DNA of 64,000 nucleotides from Amaranthus tricolor (GCF_026212465.1 NC_080058.1:2280001-2344000); one strand, 5' to 3'. Positions 11,601 through 25,299 are shown, counted from the first letter of the stretch. A program made the numbers and translations. Notes: generated from the sequence alone by a model not told the origin.

Positions 11601-14600
11601 CCTCCCAGCCTAGAAATTCATCATACAGAAAAACATTATGTACTATCAAAAAGAAATTAACTATCCACATACACAAAGGTTAAAAGAAATGATGGAAGTA
11701 GGTTGCACGAATCCTGATTGCAAAGCCCTCATTCATAACTACTAATTCAAATATTAATAAGGAGAAAGATGCCAAAAAGGACAGCCCAACAAACCATATC
11801 AAACCTCATCCAATCTGTAGCAAAGACATATCCTCTTTTTGTTTCATCATCTTATTCCAAAGGTGTCCAGTAAACTAAACATTAGCTTCTCTCAGTCTTG
11901 ACTTAAATTATGTCCTATCCACCACCTCATGTAAAGCCATTAACCACCTCAATGTCCAAAACCCAAAAATCGGTCTGTGCTTGAGTCTCCTAGATGTAGT
12001 GCCCCAACCACAAGTTAAGATCTTCTGTAAACAAGTAGACGACTAATAAGCCTGATGCCCACCTAATAAAAAAGAAAAGGGTGTCAACATTGATACTTGG
12101 CCCCAACAATAAAGGACCTCTAAGCCATGCACCAATCAATTAGAGTGTTCAAAAACTCCTCAACATATTGAAGCGGATGCACCTCCTGCATAATTTGTAT
12201 CACCGGCACACTCTACCCTTTATGAGACACATCTTCAATTAACCAAATAAAAACAACTTGGGAGCATAAAAACCTTTGTAACCTAATTAGTCTTCACATT
12301 TATCTTCTACAACAGTCTTTTTCAACAAAAAGAAGTATCCTAGTTAAGCACCTCTTCCTAAAAAAAGCTTTATTCCCACGAAGGCCACATGCCCACATCC
12401 AACAAATTATGAATCTCAAAATTATCTTGAACAACACAAATTTTCAAGCTCTATCAAACGAGTTTCTTGTTTGATAGCTTGGGTTTACTTAATTAACCAA
12501 ATTAACCAACTAATGAAATCAATAAATAAATGTTCCAAAGAGTTATGGCAGAGCAAAAGAAGTCCTACTTTATTCCAGCATTTTCCAACCAATCACTCTT
12601 AAAGTACGTTGTACTTACATGTTAGTTTTGCTATTTTTCAGAAACCTGTTTAAATATACAAAATCTTCCTACTCCATTAATCAAATGATTATTATGACGG
12701 CTATCGCATAAAAACAGGCTGCAAATTATCTTGTACTCTCAAGAGGTACACCATTATAGATCACGAAAACCCCTTTTATTGTTTTAATTTTAAGAGCACG
12801 TAAAATATGCAAAAAGGGCTACAAAATATTTTGTACTCTGCTGTTCATAGGAACGTCATGCTCATAGGTACACCATTATATATCTTCAAAAACACATTTA
12901 ATGTTAAACAAATATAACAAGCAAAAAGTAATATGCAGTTTGCTGAGATTTCCATGAATTGGGGGGGGGGGGGGGGGGGGGTGTATAGCTAATCCCACTA
13001 ATCATGTTGTTGACGAAGCTTCTCTCGAAGATTTCATTGTTTTTGTTCATGTTGTAATTGTTATTGTGATGTTGCTTCTTTGTTACTATTGTTGTCTCGT
13101 TGCTATTGTTGTTGTTTGTTAACATAATTCTGTGTACAAAACATGTGTTGGAAACATGAAGTTATCCCCTACTTTCCCTTCATTTTCCTTTTTGATTTGC
13201 AATTTCTTTCCCATCCAGCCGTCAAAAATCTTCCCCAATCTTCTTTCTTCTTCAACTACCTTCCTTTCTCCTGTCTGAAATTCTATCAACTACAAGCTTG
13301 CAACTCATTACCTTCACGTTTGCAAAACTAATGAAAAAGGAATAAGCAACTCTATCTTCTAATTTGACAGCATGCCCTCGTTTCTTTTTTAATTTTTCCC
13401 TTCCTTCCATCTGAATTCCTCACTAATCCTTTTTCCTCTCTCCTACCATTTCTTTCCCTCTAATCTCCATCAACAAAAGGCTTGTCATTTCTTCCCTATA
13501 AAATTGCACCCCTGTCACAAATAGTCCTAAACCCAAAAGTTTACTATCGCACAATATTCTATAAAAGAACTATAATCAACTTTCTTCTCCAAAAACCTAA
13601 ACAAAATTTAGAACTTCAGGCCCTCGAAACATTCATTTCTACAAAGAAACACATCCAATCTCAAGAGTAGATTCAATGACCGGGCTGCTAAAAAACAAAT
13701 GGTTCATTTCGGAGAAGGGTGGAGGGATATTAATCAAATCGCATCTTCAATATAAGTATTTTAAAAAAAACTTGCTCTGCTTGTAATTTCTAAATGATTG
13801 GTCACTCATAAAGCAAGCAAGAGCAGATTCTCCATCCCTTGATCCTAGTATAACTTGTATAAGCTAAGCAATTTATTCATTGTGCTACCGGATTGGCAAA
13901 AAATTCTCAGAGGCATAAGAGGTCATTTGGTTGACATAGGAAGAGAGCTTCAATGGGAATTTGAAATTCTAATTCCTTGGAAGTTACTTCGTCAAATTTC
14001 AAGGAAGTATTTTTTCTTTTTGGTTGAGGAAAGGAATTAGCAAATACGACATAATTTAGAGATACCAACACCCTATTAGTAATTAAATTCCTACACTTTG
14101 TAGGATTTTCCATTTCCTATGCTTGCTAAAAAAAACTGTCAACCCCAACAAACATGCAAATGATTAATTGTAGGAAATAATTTTAGTAAGGAAATTTAGA
14201 AGCAACTAGTCTAAGTTGGGGGCAGAGACAAAGAGAATGCAAGAAGTGTATTGAAATGGACAGAATCCTGCACTAAATTTCAGCAATGACAATATAATCC
14301 AACATTATTAGCAATCAATTTCAAGAATACTTATAGCAAAACTCAGCAACAATCCTCAAATGGGCATAGGTCCACAGACTCTCTAGTCTCCGTACATAAA
14401 AGTGCATCATGAACACCAGATTTGTACCTCCAGTAATGACATATTAAAAAGTTACAAGTAAAAAATAAAGTAGGTAATAAAAACGCCAAACATAAATGTT
14501 AAACGCATAAATTTTTTTAACCAAAATAAGAAATTTATTAAATACATAGCTTGTCCTAATTTTTTTGGGAAAGAGGGGGTTAAATAAGAAATATCTTACA

Positions 14601-16296
14601 GGATATATCTCCAAATGTGCAGGCCAGGTTGACAGCTTCTTCTTGCCTGGCCTAAGAGTCTTTACAACACGGTCACATCTTACTATAAGGTTCTTCTTCA
14701 ACAAAGTATCAGCAATATCTTCAGCTTCTAAACTTTTATCAGAACCAAGTAAATCTCTAACTTCTGGATGATTTTTTAAAAACGTGACGAAGTCCTTCCC
14801 CCTGAAGTACTCAACACGTGTCTCCTGTAAAACTGCCCACCTTGACTCCAAACCTTTATGGTCCCTCACCTTTTCAGCAAAAAGCAAGTATGCATCTTTC
14901 TCTGCAGCTTGTTTCTGAATAATTACATAAAGAATTCAGATTAGAAATGTATATGCATCCCATCAAAACAAGAAAAAGAAGCAATAAGCCAGAATAATAG
15001 AATAGTAACAACCTTCAAACAACAAGTGGTAGAAATGTTTTATACTCCTATTTTACAGCATTTGAGCATCACTCATTTACTTTTTTTTTTTCATAATTAT
15101 TGTTTAAACTTGATTCCAAACACCAATCTATCGTAGAAAACCATTACAAACAGATAGGAAACCGAAACAGCACACCGTATACATAACCGAAACACGTCAT
15201 CACTACAAGCCTTGCTTATATGTTTCACCGATCCACAGAAATTAACAAATTTAATCATCATATTTAATAACCATATATGACTATACTAGATAACCTTTCC
15301 AACGACGGTCAGAACCCAAAAGGTATCAAGAGGAATTCATTCCAAAATGACGTATGAAGGGAAGTCTGCATATAATCAATCACTTTGCCAGAAATCAGAT
15401 TAAATCTTAAAAAAATTTCAAACAACGGAAGTCCTAAATTTACATGCATTGCAAAGAATTCAACACTAATAAACCGACTAAATTAAAGCTTCCTGTAAAT
15501 GAACCTCATCAAGTAACACTCTTTCATTCATCGCAACATTTTAACCAAACTGCAATCATACTCCATGACTAAATCCTAAACTTACTCTAAAGATCAATCA
15601 TAAAAGAAAAAACCCATCAACAGTCTATCCAGAAGCAATATTTTAGATTAGTACATCACAATGATACAATCAGTAAAAGATTATCAAGTTACACTTTTCA
15701 CTTCAGCATATCATAACATATAAAAAGTATTAAACAATTGTACATCAGAAAAAGACTAATAATTGTCAAGCAACAATTAGTATAAGTATCAGTTAATACA
15801 ACATCACAAAGCAACTTCCATTGAAAAAAGCGTCATCATCAAGATACAATTGTGCATTCATCGCAACATTTCGACTTAAATATAAACCACATTCATAAAA
15901 AAAAACACAAAAAAATAAGCATTATTATTCCATAAATCTTTGCATTCATCACAACATCTAAACATCAATATCATCGCATTAATCTTCCACGACCGACTCT
16001 AAAACTGAATTTCATGATCAAAAACGCTGTAAATTTTCAATCAAAAACAATTTTTACTAAAAATGAATAACATTTCGAAACCAAAAACCGCAAATGTGAC
16101 AAAATAACAAACAAATATCAAGATCTGAGTAACAAAAACCCTAAATGATCACAAATTGGTCAACAAAATGTAAAAAACGAACGATAGGGGAGAGATAAAG
16201 AGGCAAAACCCTAGGTGGAGTATCGGTACCACCACCCTGCGAATTCCCAGCTGCCGATCGCCGGACTTTCTTCTTCTCGGTGCCGGCTTTCTTCAT
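8601..16296 (-). CDS. SEC62: SEC62 translocation protein homologue
   Basis: Five exons on the minus strand run 16296-16210, 14914-14600, 10464-10263, 9831-9603 and 8868-8601. All junctions keep frame and the product is 366 residues. The N-terminus is basic (MKKAGTEKKKVRRS). A conserved cytosolic domain follows (RWAVLQETRVEYFRGKDF, ADTLLKKNL, TLRPGKKKLSTWPAHLEI). Hydrophobic segments lie at about residues 160-178, 183-214 and 252-267. The segment IFPNILAEEATLSELFRFWP is typical of plant SEC62. The C-terminus is acidic (EDEMIEDIEDTDGE). In eukaryotes SEC62 works with SEC61/SEC63 in post-translational import into the ER; plant SEC62 is also linked to ER-phagy. Intron 2 (4.1 kb) and intron 1 (1.3 kb) are large and contain a poly(G) tract and an inverted repeat. 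The start is the only in-frame ATG giving the family N-terminus. Confidence 0.94.
10567..10683. repeat. Inverted repeat (small MITE-like) in SEC62 intron 2
   Basis: A left arm around TTGCAGATATTGGTATCATT pairs with a right arm around AATGATACTAATATCTGAGA. The arms are about 40 bases with a loop of about 35. No clear TSD was found. Confidence 0.65.
12961..12981. repeat. Poly(G) homopolymer of 21 bases
   Basis: Twenty-one consecutive G lie in SEC62 intron 2, so the tract is poly(C) in the pre-mRNA. It is strikingly out of composition with the AT-rich surroundings. Confidence 0.9.
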
Positions 16297-17450
16297 TTCT
16301 CTCTCCTATTCTTTTTGTGTGAAATAAAAGTTTGGAATTTTGTTTGGAGATGCAAAAAGGTAAATTGAAATTGTGATGTATAATTGCGAGAAAAAAAAAG
16401 AAATTGGAAATTTATTTTATGATTAAACAATCCAACGTCATTACTTGCAGTTTCAGCTTAGGAGTTGGTGATGTGGCGAATTTCATCGGCCACGTCATTG
16501 TATTATGGCCCATCATTTTCTAATAATAATCACGTAAATCCTAATATATTTTACTAAAAAAAACTTTGATAAATATGAAGTTTCATAACTGGAGTATATT
16601 TTACTGATACATTGGCCCGTCATTATATTATGGTCCATTTTTGACTAGCATTTATTCATAGTTACACTGAGTAAATTAAAGAATATAATATGAAGTACTT
16701 CATAATACTTCATATTGTTGACAATTACACTGTTAATTTATGCAAATAACAGTCAAAAATTCAAAATAAAATGTTCTAATGCATTATGTTTGGCTTTATT
16801 TTTTTACATATGTTTATATATTTTGTCGATGCTAAAAAAATCGTATCATTAGACGAGTTTCTATACTATTGTAAGTAAATAAAGAAGTATATGATAGTAA
16901 GCCCTCAATCTCTTTATTTTTGTTTTTTCGTTTTTAGTTGCAAATAAAATTCATTCTTTATATTATAGAGTTGTTTTATCCATTTATTGGATTTGATTTA
17001 CCAAATATTGAGTTTTAAAGTATCTTAAAAGTATATAACGTCATCACGGGTATAGTTTTGCTACTATAGTCAATAGTACAAACTTATTTCTATTTCAAAG
17101 CCACATCAGATTTAAAAACCTCATTGGAGGAGGCTATATCAAACAACGATGTGATAGAAGTAAGACTTTAGTATTAAATTTCATTTAAAATATTCATGAC
17201 TTTTTTTATAAAATTTTATTTGATTAAATTTGTTATATATGTGATCAACTATTACTGAGTAGTATATGTTGTATCAAACAATTTAAAACGCAATTGTAGC
17301 AAACCAAAGGGACAAAGTGAGTATTTCAAAGGAGAGAAACATTGTTTTATATAAGTGAGGCCCACCATAATATTAGCAAATGAATGAAGCAAAGCATTGA
17401 GTTCTAGTGGCTGGTGAGTGTTGAGCTCAAAGCACCTTATCCCTTTTCAA
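16297..17450. promoter_or_regulatory. Divergent promoter region: SEC62 (-) and plastid protein gene (+)
   Basis: The 1.15 kb between the two start codons has no coding potential and should hold both promoters. It contains AT-rich stretches and a palindromic run near 16,689 (ATGAAGTACTTCAT). No individual element is assigned with confidence. Confidence 0.5.
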
Positions 17451-18603
17451 ATGCATCACCTAAATTCTTTCTCTTCTCAAACTCCATTAACAGCTAGGAG
17501 CTGTTCAAACTCCATTATATCTAATAAAACTGCCATATCTTCTTCTTCGTCGATTGATGCTACCAATCATGGCATATTCTGTAAAGTATGTAGGAAACAA
17601 CCATTATTTATGCCTAAAAAAAGAAGCAAGAATCATCATCAATGGAGGATTTCAGCAGTTGAAAGGGATCAATCAAAGTTTGAGGTTGACCAAGATAAGG
17701 CTAGAAAAGCTCTTAGTGAATTAGACCAACAAATTGAATCTCTTTCTACAAAACAACCCAATTCTCCTAAGATCAAAGGTTTGTTTTCCAGCTTTATGAA
17801 ACTATTTCTGCTATATATTATCACCGTTTTGATATACTTACAATTGATAGTGGTATGTTGTGTAAAAAAATATATCACTACATAGTTATACATAGCTTAT
17901 ATGGCATAATATGTGATTGCTATTGTGTTTATAGACACACAGTTAAAACAAAAATACTTGCACTCAACCTCCTCCTCGTTACCTTTGAGACCTCTTTTAT
18001 AAGCCCAAGACGTCAAAAAAGTCCATCCCAGAAAATCCCAAAAAGTTTCATGCATGCAAAACATCTAAAACAAAGTTCTGACAGTATGCTCGATCGAGCA
18101 CATGACCTATTAGCTGTTTGTTGTAAGTAACTTCACTCAATCGAGCTTGTTTTAACATTTTCTTCACTCTTCTTCGCATCTTACCCTTTATGCTCACATC
18201 AACACCCTCATCAATGCAAGTCATTTTTTATCCCACTAGATGCCGAACCACATTATTTGATTGGTTCTTGATTCAACAATCGTATTTTAAATTCAATTTC
18301 ATTTTTATGTTTCAATTCTTGTTGATTCGATAAAATTTGACCCAAACACGCACCTCTACTTATGTATAAATGTTTCAAATTGCAGCCTCAAGTATTGGAA
18401 ATTTGGCAGAACAAGCAAAAAACGAGCCTCCAGAAATTACAGGGTCATTTTTAAGATACACCGCATTTTTTCTATTTTTATTTACAATTCTATACAATGT
18501 ACTTTTTGTAACAGTCATAAAACCCTCTGTTGATGGTCCAGATGAGGATGTTGCAGATACTGATGTTACCACAACTTATCAAGCTCCAAATAATGCAAGT
18601 TAA
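17451..18603 (+). CDS. Small predicted plastid-targeted single-TM protein, family unknown
   Basis: Two exons, 17451-17778 and 18386-18603, join in frame to give 181 residues. I chose the ATG at 17451 because the upstream part of the frame has no ATG. The N-terminus is rich in Ser/Thr and poor in acidic residues, like a chloroplast transit peptide. The region following WRISAVERDQSKFEVDQ is charged and helical (KARKALSELDQQIESLSTKQ) and may form a coiled coil. Exon 2 has one strong membrane segment at about residues 131-154, then an acidic tail (VDGPDEDVADTD). It looks like a thylakoid or envelope membrane protein of a conserved plant family, but I cannot name the family. Plastid location is inferred from composition only. 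Confidence 0.75.
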
Positions 18604-19289
18604 TCATATAGCAATAACCAAGCCAAAAACTCTAATTGCCTCAAGTATTCAGCATTTCTATAAACTTATTTTTGTATCACAAATTGTTGTCTAAGCAGAT
18701 TTACTGAGAAACGCGCATCATATATGGGTAAAATAACCTATCTAATACATAATATGAAAATATGAGGTCGTCTCTCTGAGAGACGGCCTCTCACAGTAGC
18801 TCTTTTTGTATCTAGCTGATTTCTTTACGGGCTGACTCATTAACAGCCCGACTCTTTTAAAAATTAATGTGTTTGTTAACCTTTTTAATAGGCTAGATTA
18901 TGGGCTCTTAGGAAGCCCCGGCTCCCACAGCCTGTTGCACAAGTCTAGCACTATCTGCGCTTTCTGTCAAACCGAGTGTCAACTTGAACTCTGCTTTGAT
19001 TGGTCTTTTTGGTTCGCATGATATCCAACGAAACATAAGCGACATAATTGCAGAATCGCATATACGTTCTATGAAAAGTAGAAAACCACACGAGCTTCTA
19101 TCCCGAAAAATCAAGCAATATCGAAGAAACAACAAGGATGTTGAAAAGACTCGAGAAGAATAATCCAGCAGCAATCTCAGAATTCGTACAGCAAGACGTT
19201 GAGTACATTAATTATAGTGTGATTTCGTAACTGGATTTTATACTGAATCAAATTCTCCTGTCCTCTGATTCTACGAAACGAAAGGGAAG
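18604..19289. other. Convergent 3' region between plastid-protein gene and NAC gene
   Basis: No gene is seen. The open frame at 18908-19174 (-) has no recognisable domain and probably lies in the 3' UTR of the NAC transcript. A fragment with the palindromic GAGAC-type end lies at about 18763-18795. Confidence 0.55.
18763..18860. repeat. Fragment with GTCTCTCTGAGAGACGGCC terminus
   Basis: The palindromic motif CGTCTCTCTGAGAGACG is followed by GGGCTGACTCATTAACAGCC. Similar GAGAC/GTCTC palindromic ends occur at 36.65, 38.7, 49.5, 53.0 and 57.55 kb, so this is likely a solo end or a truncated copy. Confidence 0.5.
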
Positions 19290-22200
19290 TCACTTTGCAT
19301 AAATGCATGTCCTAATTTTGATGCTTAAACCAAAAACAAAGATCAGAAAAAGCATAAAGCATAACCATCTACGAGAAGTAGCTGTAGACGTCTTGGGTAA
19401 TAAACCAGTCAAAGACTCCAATCCTGGAGGGTAGAGAGTCTCAGGGAGGTCAAAGGAAAGGCGAACACTGATGATACCATTCTTATCAAATGACCAATGC
19501 AGTCCACTTTCCCTGACCCCGATGGGCATGTCCCTGATTCGGACCATACCAGCAGTCACATGAACGGGGGTGGATGGCATAAAGGCACTCAAATGTGTAG
19601 CCATGTCCTTGGAAGGCTTTTCTGAAGCAAATGCAGAAGGAGCAGAAATATTGCTCAACGAATGGTTTGCTCGAGTCATACAAGGTGATTGAATATCTGC
19701 AAATAACAATCATACACAGGGCAGAACACGAGTAATTACTATAAGTCTATAACGCACAATCATATAGCAAAATAGGACCATATAAGGCAAGATCTGGAAC
19801 TAAATACCAATTTTAGATGGCTTACCCTTTGAGATTTCCATGGTTTGATGAGAGGAAGATGCACTACCATTATCATCAATTCCAGGTAGTTGCTGAGTTG
19901 CCAAAGGCATTTCCCAGGTTTCATTTATCACATTCTGCAGAAAATTAATATAAGTATCTATTAAACGGTGCAAATCTATTTTATATTAGAATTATAAAAC
20001 ACTTAAATATTGCTACCTGATGATCAGAAAAACCTTCATCCAGATCTTTATCCATAAGTCCAGGAAGGCAATCATCATTTAAATATGGTCCAATATCAAA
20101 ATCCAAATCATCCCAATTCGATTCAAGCACGTCAAAATCACGAGGATGAAGGTCACTAGAATCAAGGTATAGTTCATCATCAAAGGGAACGTTCACTGAA
20201 TCAGATAACAAATCATCAAGCGTAACTGGAGCCTCGTTGCTCAAATCATTTGGTTGAGCCATATGCTCATTCTTCACAACACATAGAATACTCTCATGAT
20301 GCGCAACATCATCGAAATTCTGACCATCCAGAGTTTCCAAGGTAAACGTACCGTTAGACTCTTCTACAGACTTATGATTAGCTCCAGACATATCCTTGGA
20401 TTCTTCAATGTAGTTGTTGCCTTCAACATGATTAAAGCTGACAGAAGAATGAACATTTTCTGGAAGTTGCAAGACCTGGAAGTGTAGAAGTATATATTAA
20501 ATGTCACCAAAGTGTCTACAAAAGAACAAAGCACTTAAAATAACATAAAAACTTGATGTCCCAATGTCACCATACTTCAATGACACTAAATGACTCCCAC
20601 CTAGGCGGGGTTTAGAGGAGTTAGTTCTATGCAGACTTAAATTGGTAAAAACAATCAGGTTGTTTGAGCCCTGATATCACATATCACTGCAACTTCACAT
20701 AAATATGAAGTGCATATGATAAAGCACATTATTTTATATTCCATTAAACTTTGAAACCAAAAAACCTATAAATTGTAGGCTCTATCGAGAATGGACAAAT
20801 CAAATTGAAGTCAAATCACTGAAAACAAAGGGCCATGGGCCGGTTCAGTTATGTTCAATCCAACAAAGATATGGAAAAGGGACACCATTATGTGACACCG
20901 ACTTGAACAAAAACAAGGCCATCAATGATCAATTGAGAGAGACACAATCACACCTCTCACTAAATTATTATGAAACAAAGTAGACAATAAAGACAGTCAA
21001 ACAACTTTTTCATAACACCATGAATAGCAGGCAACAAAACTCCCTTGCAAAATAATGGTGGTTTGAAAGTTGAAACTAGCAACTAGTCACAGCTTTCAAA
21101 TAGGTATAATGCAAAAGAGAAGATGATTATAAAACATTATTAAATAATTAAGGCCGTAAAATATACTCTGCTAAGCTTATGATAAAGCCCAAAAAATAAA
21201 ACAAAAGATGAAAGCCAAACCTGATTGAAATCAATTTCTTCAATATATGCATCATCATCAACATAGGGATCGTCAAAAGACACCTCACTAGGCACCACAG
21301 GTTCTCCTGAATCTTCCCACTCTTCCTCCACCAATGGTGCTCCATATTGCTCCCCATTCTTTGGTCCTGTCCCACTTTTCTGAAACACTCGACACAAAAC
21401 AAAACCATCCTGCCAATGTAGTACATATCAGCAACAGCACAGCCCTTTATCCCATTGAGGTTCACTAAAAAAGAACAAACAAAAAACAAATTGAGTTAAT
21501 AAAAACATATATCCTCACCGGGGAAGTACCCACATTCTCCAGCACATCATCATTGAGTTTGTATTCATGCATTACCCAATTACTCCGCTCACCACGTGGA
21601 GCTCGACCTTTGTGATAGACCAGAGTCTTTTTCATCCCAACAACCTGACACTTGTGGTAAACTGGTCTATCCTTTCCGGTTGTTTTCCAATATCCCTCAT
21701 TTGTTGCTCGGTTAGTCCTTGATCCATTGCCATATTTCCGATCCAGGGCACTAAAAAAGTACCACTCTTGGTCTCTGGTTTTTAACTTTGAAAGACCTGG
21801 AAGAAATCAATTAATCAAAACATATAGTATTCAAAGAAATAACAGATATATAATCATAGAGCGGAAAAAAAAACATCAAGTAGATGAAGCTGCACAAAAG
21901 CAAACTTTATTATTCCGCTCCAAAAAATAGGATAAGATGAATATTTAATTTCAAGAAAATACACCTGAAGCTGCACAAATTTATTCTCAACAGTGCCCTT
22001 TATTTTCTGAATTTTTATTAAGAAGGCTACATTATTCTTACCATCACTTGCCTTATTTCTGAGCCAAACCTTATGACAGTCCAACTTCCTTTAAAATAAT
22101 CTTAGCCAACTCTTCCCCTTCCATCTATCTCTCATATTCATGTATGAATTAGGACGGTTTATAGTTCAGAAATTTCTAGGGTTTAAGTATTAATATCAAT

Positions 22201-23045
22201 CATAAGAAGGTAGTATTTTGAATCATAAAATCCCCCTTCCATCACAAAATCATATTCCCACTCTCAAGTTTGATCCATTCCAGTAGACCAAGGAGAGGCA
22301 CGAGACTGATAAAATTAACTAGTTTCTTCATCTAGTTCAGACTAAGAGTGTGTAAGGATTAAAATTCTATTAATCCCTCTAATTATAAGAAAATTCTAGT
22401 AAAGATGGGACGGATGTCAACCCTCTAATTCCCTACCCTCGATTCCCCTCCTCTCATCATTTGCTGTCCAAATAAAGGAAAACCCATCCCCCATTTCACG
22501 TCACTTCCTTCCCTTCATTTCCTTCAATCTAAACAAAGCATGAAACAGCTAATTGGACTATGTAAAATGAACCCCAGTTAGGTTTACAATCAAAAAGGCG
22601 CAAGAGATGAGCACAAGACTGATAAAATCAACTACTTTCTTAATCAAAACCAGAATTTCTCAGACTAACCATTGTAAAACAACCAATATGCAAAAAATTA
22701 CGCTCAGTTGATCAGTATTCAGTACCACACCAATATAATATTTTTAATTACAAAAAAAACAGTATTCGCAACATTATCCAACACTTAATTACCAATACAT
22801 ATCATCAAATGATGATCATTTTAATGAAATTAAACAGAAAAAGACGAAATCTATAAAGAAAAGAAAAGAAAACCTGGAAGATCGGAGGGTTCGACTTTGT
22901 AAATATCGATTTCAGAAATGGCATCAACACGAAAAGGCTTTCCAGAAACCTTACGCTTAAGATAATACCATACAAGCTCTTCATCTGTAGGGTGAAACCG
23001 AAACCCCGGCGCCAACGACGTTGATTTTGAGCATTTTGGATCCAT
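19290..23045 (-). CDS. Membrane-tethered NAC domain transcription factor (NTL type)
   Basis: Six minus-strand exons (23045-22874, 21796-21519, 21409-21221, 20475-20017, 19934-19826, 19696-19290) join in frame to give 537 residues. The NAC domain covers about residues 11-160: [78 protein letters not shown] and NWVMHEYKL. The middle is acidic and Asn/Asp-rich, as in activation regions. The last 25 residues carry a hydrophobic helix (about 513-528, [16 protein letters not shown]) followed by the short tail KIRTCIYAK. This is the hallmark of NTL factors, which are held in the ER or plasma membrane and released by proteolysis under stress. The start is the ATG before DPKCSK; the codon just upstream is TTG. 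The individual orthologue is not assigned. Confidence 0.94.
20575..20800 (+). repeat. SINE-like repeat copy in NAC intron
   Basis: It contains CTCCCACCTAGGCGGGGTTT and a trailing part with CTTCACATAAATATGAAGTGC and TTTGAAACCAAA-AACCTATAAA. These match the copies at 41.74, 43.54 and 61.38 kb. It is diverged. Confidence 0.6.
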
Positions 23046-25299
23046 CAATTTCGATGAAATTATTCAATTTTTTAGGGTACGATGAAATTATTCCAATTGA
23101 ATTGGGTTTTTGGGAACTACGAGGACTAATTCGGGCTGCTTATATGGAGCGCCGGATCCAAGAGTCTAAGAGATTAATACTAAACCCGTGAATTAAAAAA
23201 AGATTAATGAATATCAGAAAAGTAGTACTAGAAAATATAAAATAAACATTCAGTAGAGCTTTTTATCACATGGTATTTTATCTTGAAGTAAAAAGATATT
23301 GCAATAGTAACAAAAATAATCTAATTTATTAGAACCTTTTTACTTGGATTCTTTTCATGTACTTATTTATTTTGAATTATTTTAGTTTAACTTTCATCTT
23401 ATAATACAAACAAAAAATATATCACTTTTTAAATAATTTAAACATATATCACTATTAAAGTTTAATTTATATAAAGGAGAAAATAGTTTATAATTATTCA
23501 TTGAAGCTTTTTTCCACGTGGTATTTAATTTTAAATGAATAGTAATATTTACTTTATTAGAGCTTTTTTGCTTTGATTATTTTCATGTAATTAATTATTT
23601 TAAATCTATCTATATCTGTTACTAAAACAAAACACTGTTGACATCATCACTACTTAAAATTGCTTAGGTACGCAACCTCAACAAAATTTTTCCTCCAACA
23701 CTCAATGATGATATCATTGTTTTTATGACTACTTTATTTTATCTTTGACTTTATTACTCACATCATTTAATAGATTGGATAACCAAATATATTATTTATT
23801 TTTTTCAATTATTTTTAAAAAAGCTTTTAATTTTATTTATTAAATGAGCATTATTTAGTGTGTTAGATATTTTGAGATGGTTAACATATAGTATACTTTT
23901 ATTAGGATTTTTTGTTATTTATACAATTGCTTACTTAAATGCAATGTTTAATTCTAATATGATTCAGGTTGTAACTATTTTTATGTAAGTCAATTATATT
24001 TTTCATGAGAAAAACTATTTTTTTCATTTAAACTTTTATAAAATAATTTTACATAATTTTGTGTTAAATTTGATTTTGAAATGTGTTATTAAAAGTTGTA
24101 ATACTTTATATAAATTAATGTAATTTATGTCGAAAAATTTAATAAAACCGTGCATCACACGGGCACGATCTAATTATTGAACTAATGGTAATGAGGAGAA
24201 TCAATCTTCAACATCTGAATTTCATAATTAAATATCATATTATTTTATCGAGAATTTCAATGTCAATAATTGACTCTTATTTAGGATAAAATTTAAGGGA
24301 TCAAATATAAGTAATTTTATTCTTATAGTATTAAGTTAATGATAATAATAGAAAAAGGCAACAACTTTATAATAGACGAAGTCTTTAATCAATAAAAAAA
24401 GTAAGTATTATCTTCAAAATACTTAGGCAGTTTTAGTAAGTTATTTATAAGACTATTTTATTAAATTGACTAATGTATATTTAGTAAGTTAAAGTAATAA
24501 ATTGCAATTTTAAAACAATCAATTTAAAAAATAAACTAATTATTATATGAGTTCATCACATAATGAGACAATTTCATACGAAACAAGCTGGTTAATGCGC
24601 AGTTTAATATAAATGATGATAGTTTATTTTATATACACGTGAAATTAAGAAATTAATATTGCTAGCACTGCATAAGCTTGTGTATCAACTATCTTTAATT
24701 TTAAAGAACCGCCTAATATTGATAAATGCAAACTCATTTAAATCAATAATTATTACGTAATATTTTTAATAAAGATACAAAAAAAATAATAATAATAAAA
24801 CAACAATAATAATAAGGAAAAATTATCGTAAATAATATGTGGTTGGAAATTAAATAAAATGAAGGGTACTATTTACACAATACTATTAGAAAATAACAGT
24901 AATCTAGGTGCGACAAATAAATCAGAAAATTTAGCAAACTTATGAATCTATTTCTAATTTTTATTTTTTTAAACTAAAAAACAACATTTGAAAACAAAAA
25001 ATTATTCACTTTTTAGTTGTCAGTCTTTAAAATTATAATTTTTTATTCTATATATTTATTAAACATACACCATATCATATGTGTGTAAAAATAAAAAAAG
25101 TACCAAAAAAAGATCAAATCAAAATGACACCAAATAAAAAAGGAATGGAGAAATGCAACCATATAATTTCTTCATCTGAATCTACATTGATATTAACAAC
25201 TTTAAGTGAATATTCTATTAATTTAATATCTTTGATTTTAAAAGTCGAAGTACTTATTTATTCAAAGAAAAAAAAAAAAAAAAAAGCGGAAGTGTTTAC
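23046..25299. other. Region between NAC start and neprosin-like remnant
   Basis: The first few hundred bases should be the NAC promoter; a TATAA on the minus strand lies at 23140-23144, about 95 bases before the ATG. A probable Helitron occupies 23605-24173. The rest is AT-rich. I looked here for the missing 3' exons of the neprosin gene and found none. Confidence 0.55.
23605..24173 (+). mobile_element. Probable non-autonomous Helitron
   Basis: The 5' end reads A|TCTATCTATATCTG. The 3' end has a hairpin, CCGTG-CATCA-CACGG, at 24148-24162, followed 8 bases later by CTAA|T. TC start, terminal hairpin, CTRR end and insertion between A and T are Helitron hallmarks. It is about 569 bp and has no coding capacity. 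The 5' end could instead be 23609. Confidence 0.65.

Noticed and set aside
18908..19174. Minus-strand frame of 88 codons after the NAC stop
   Set aside because: It follows the conserved NTL C-terminus and stop at 19290, so it is most likely 3' UTR.
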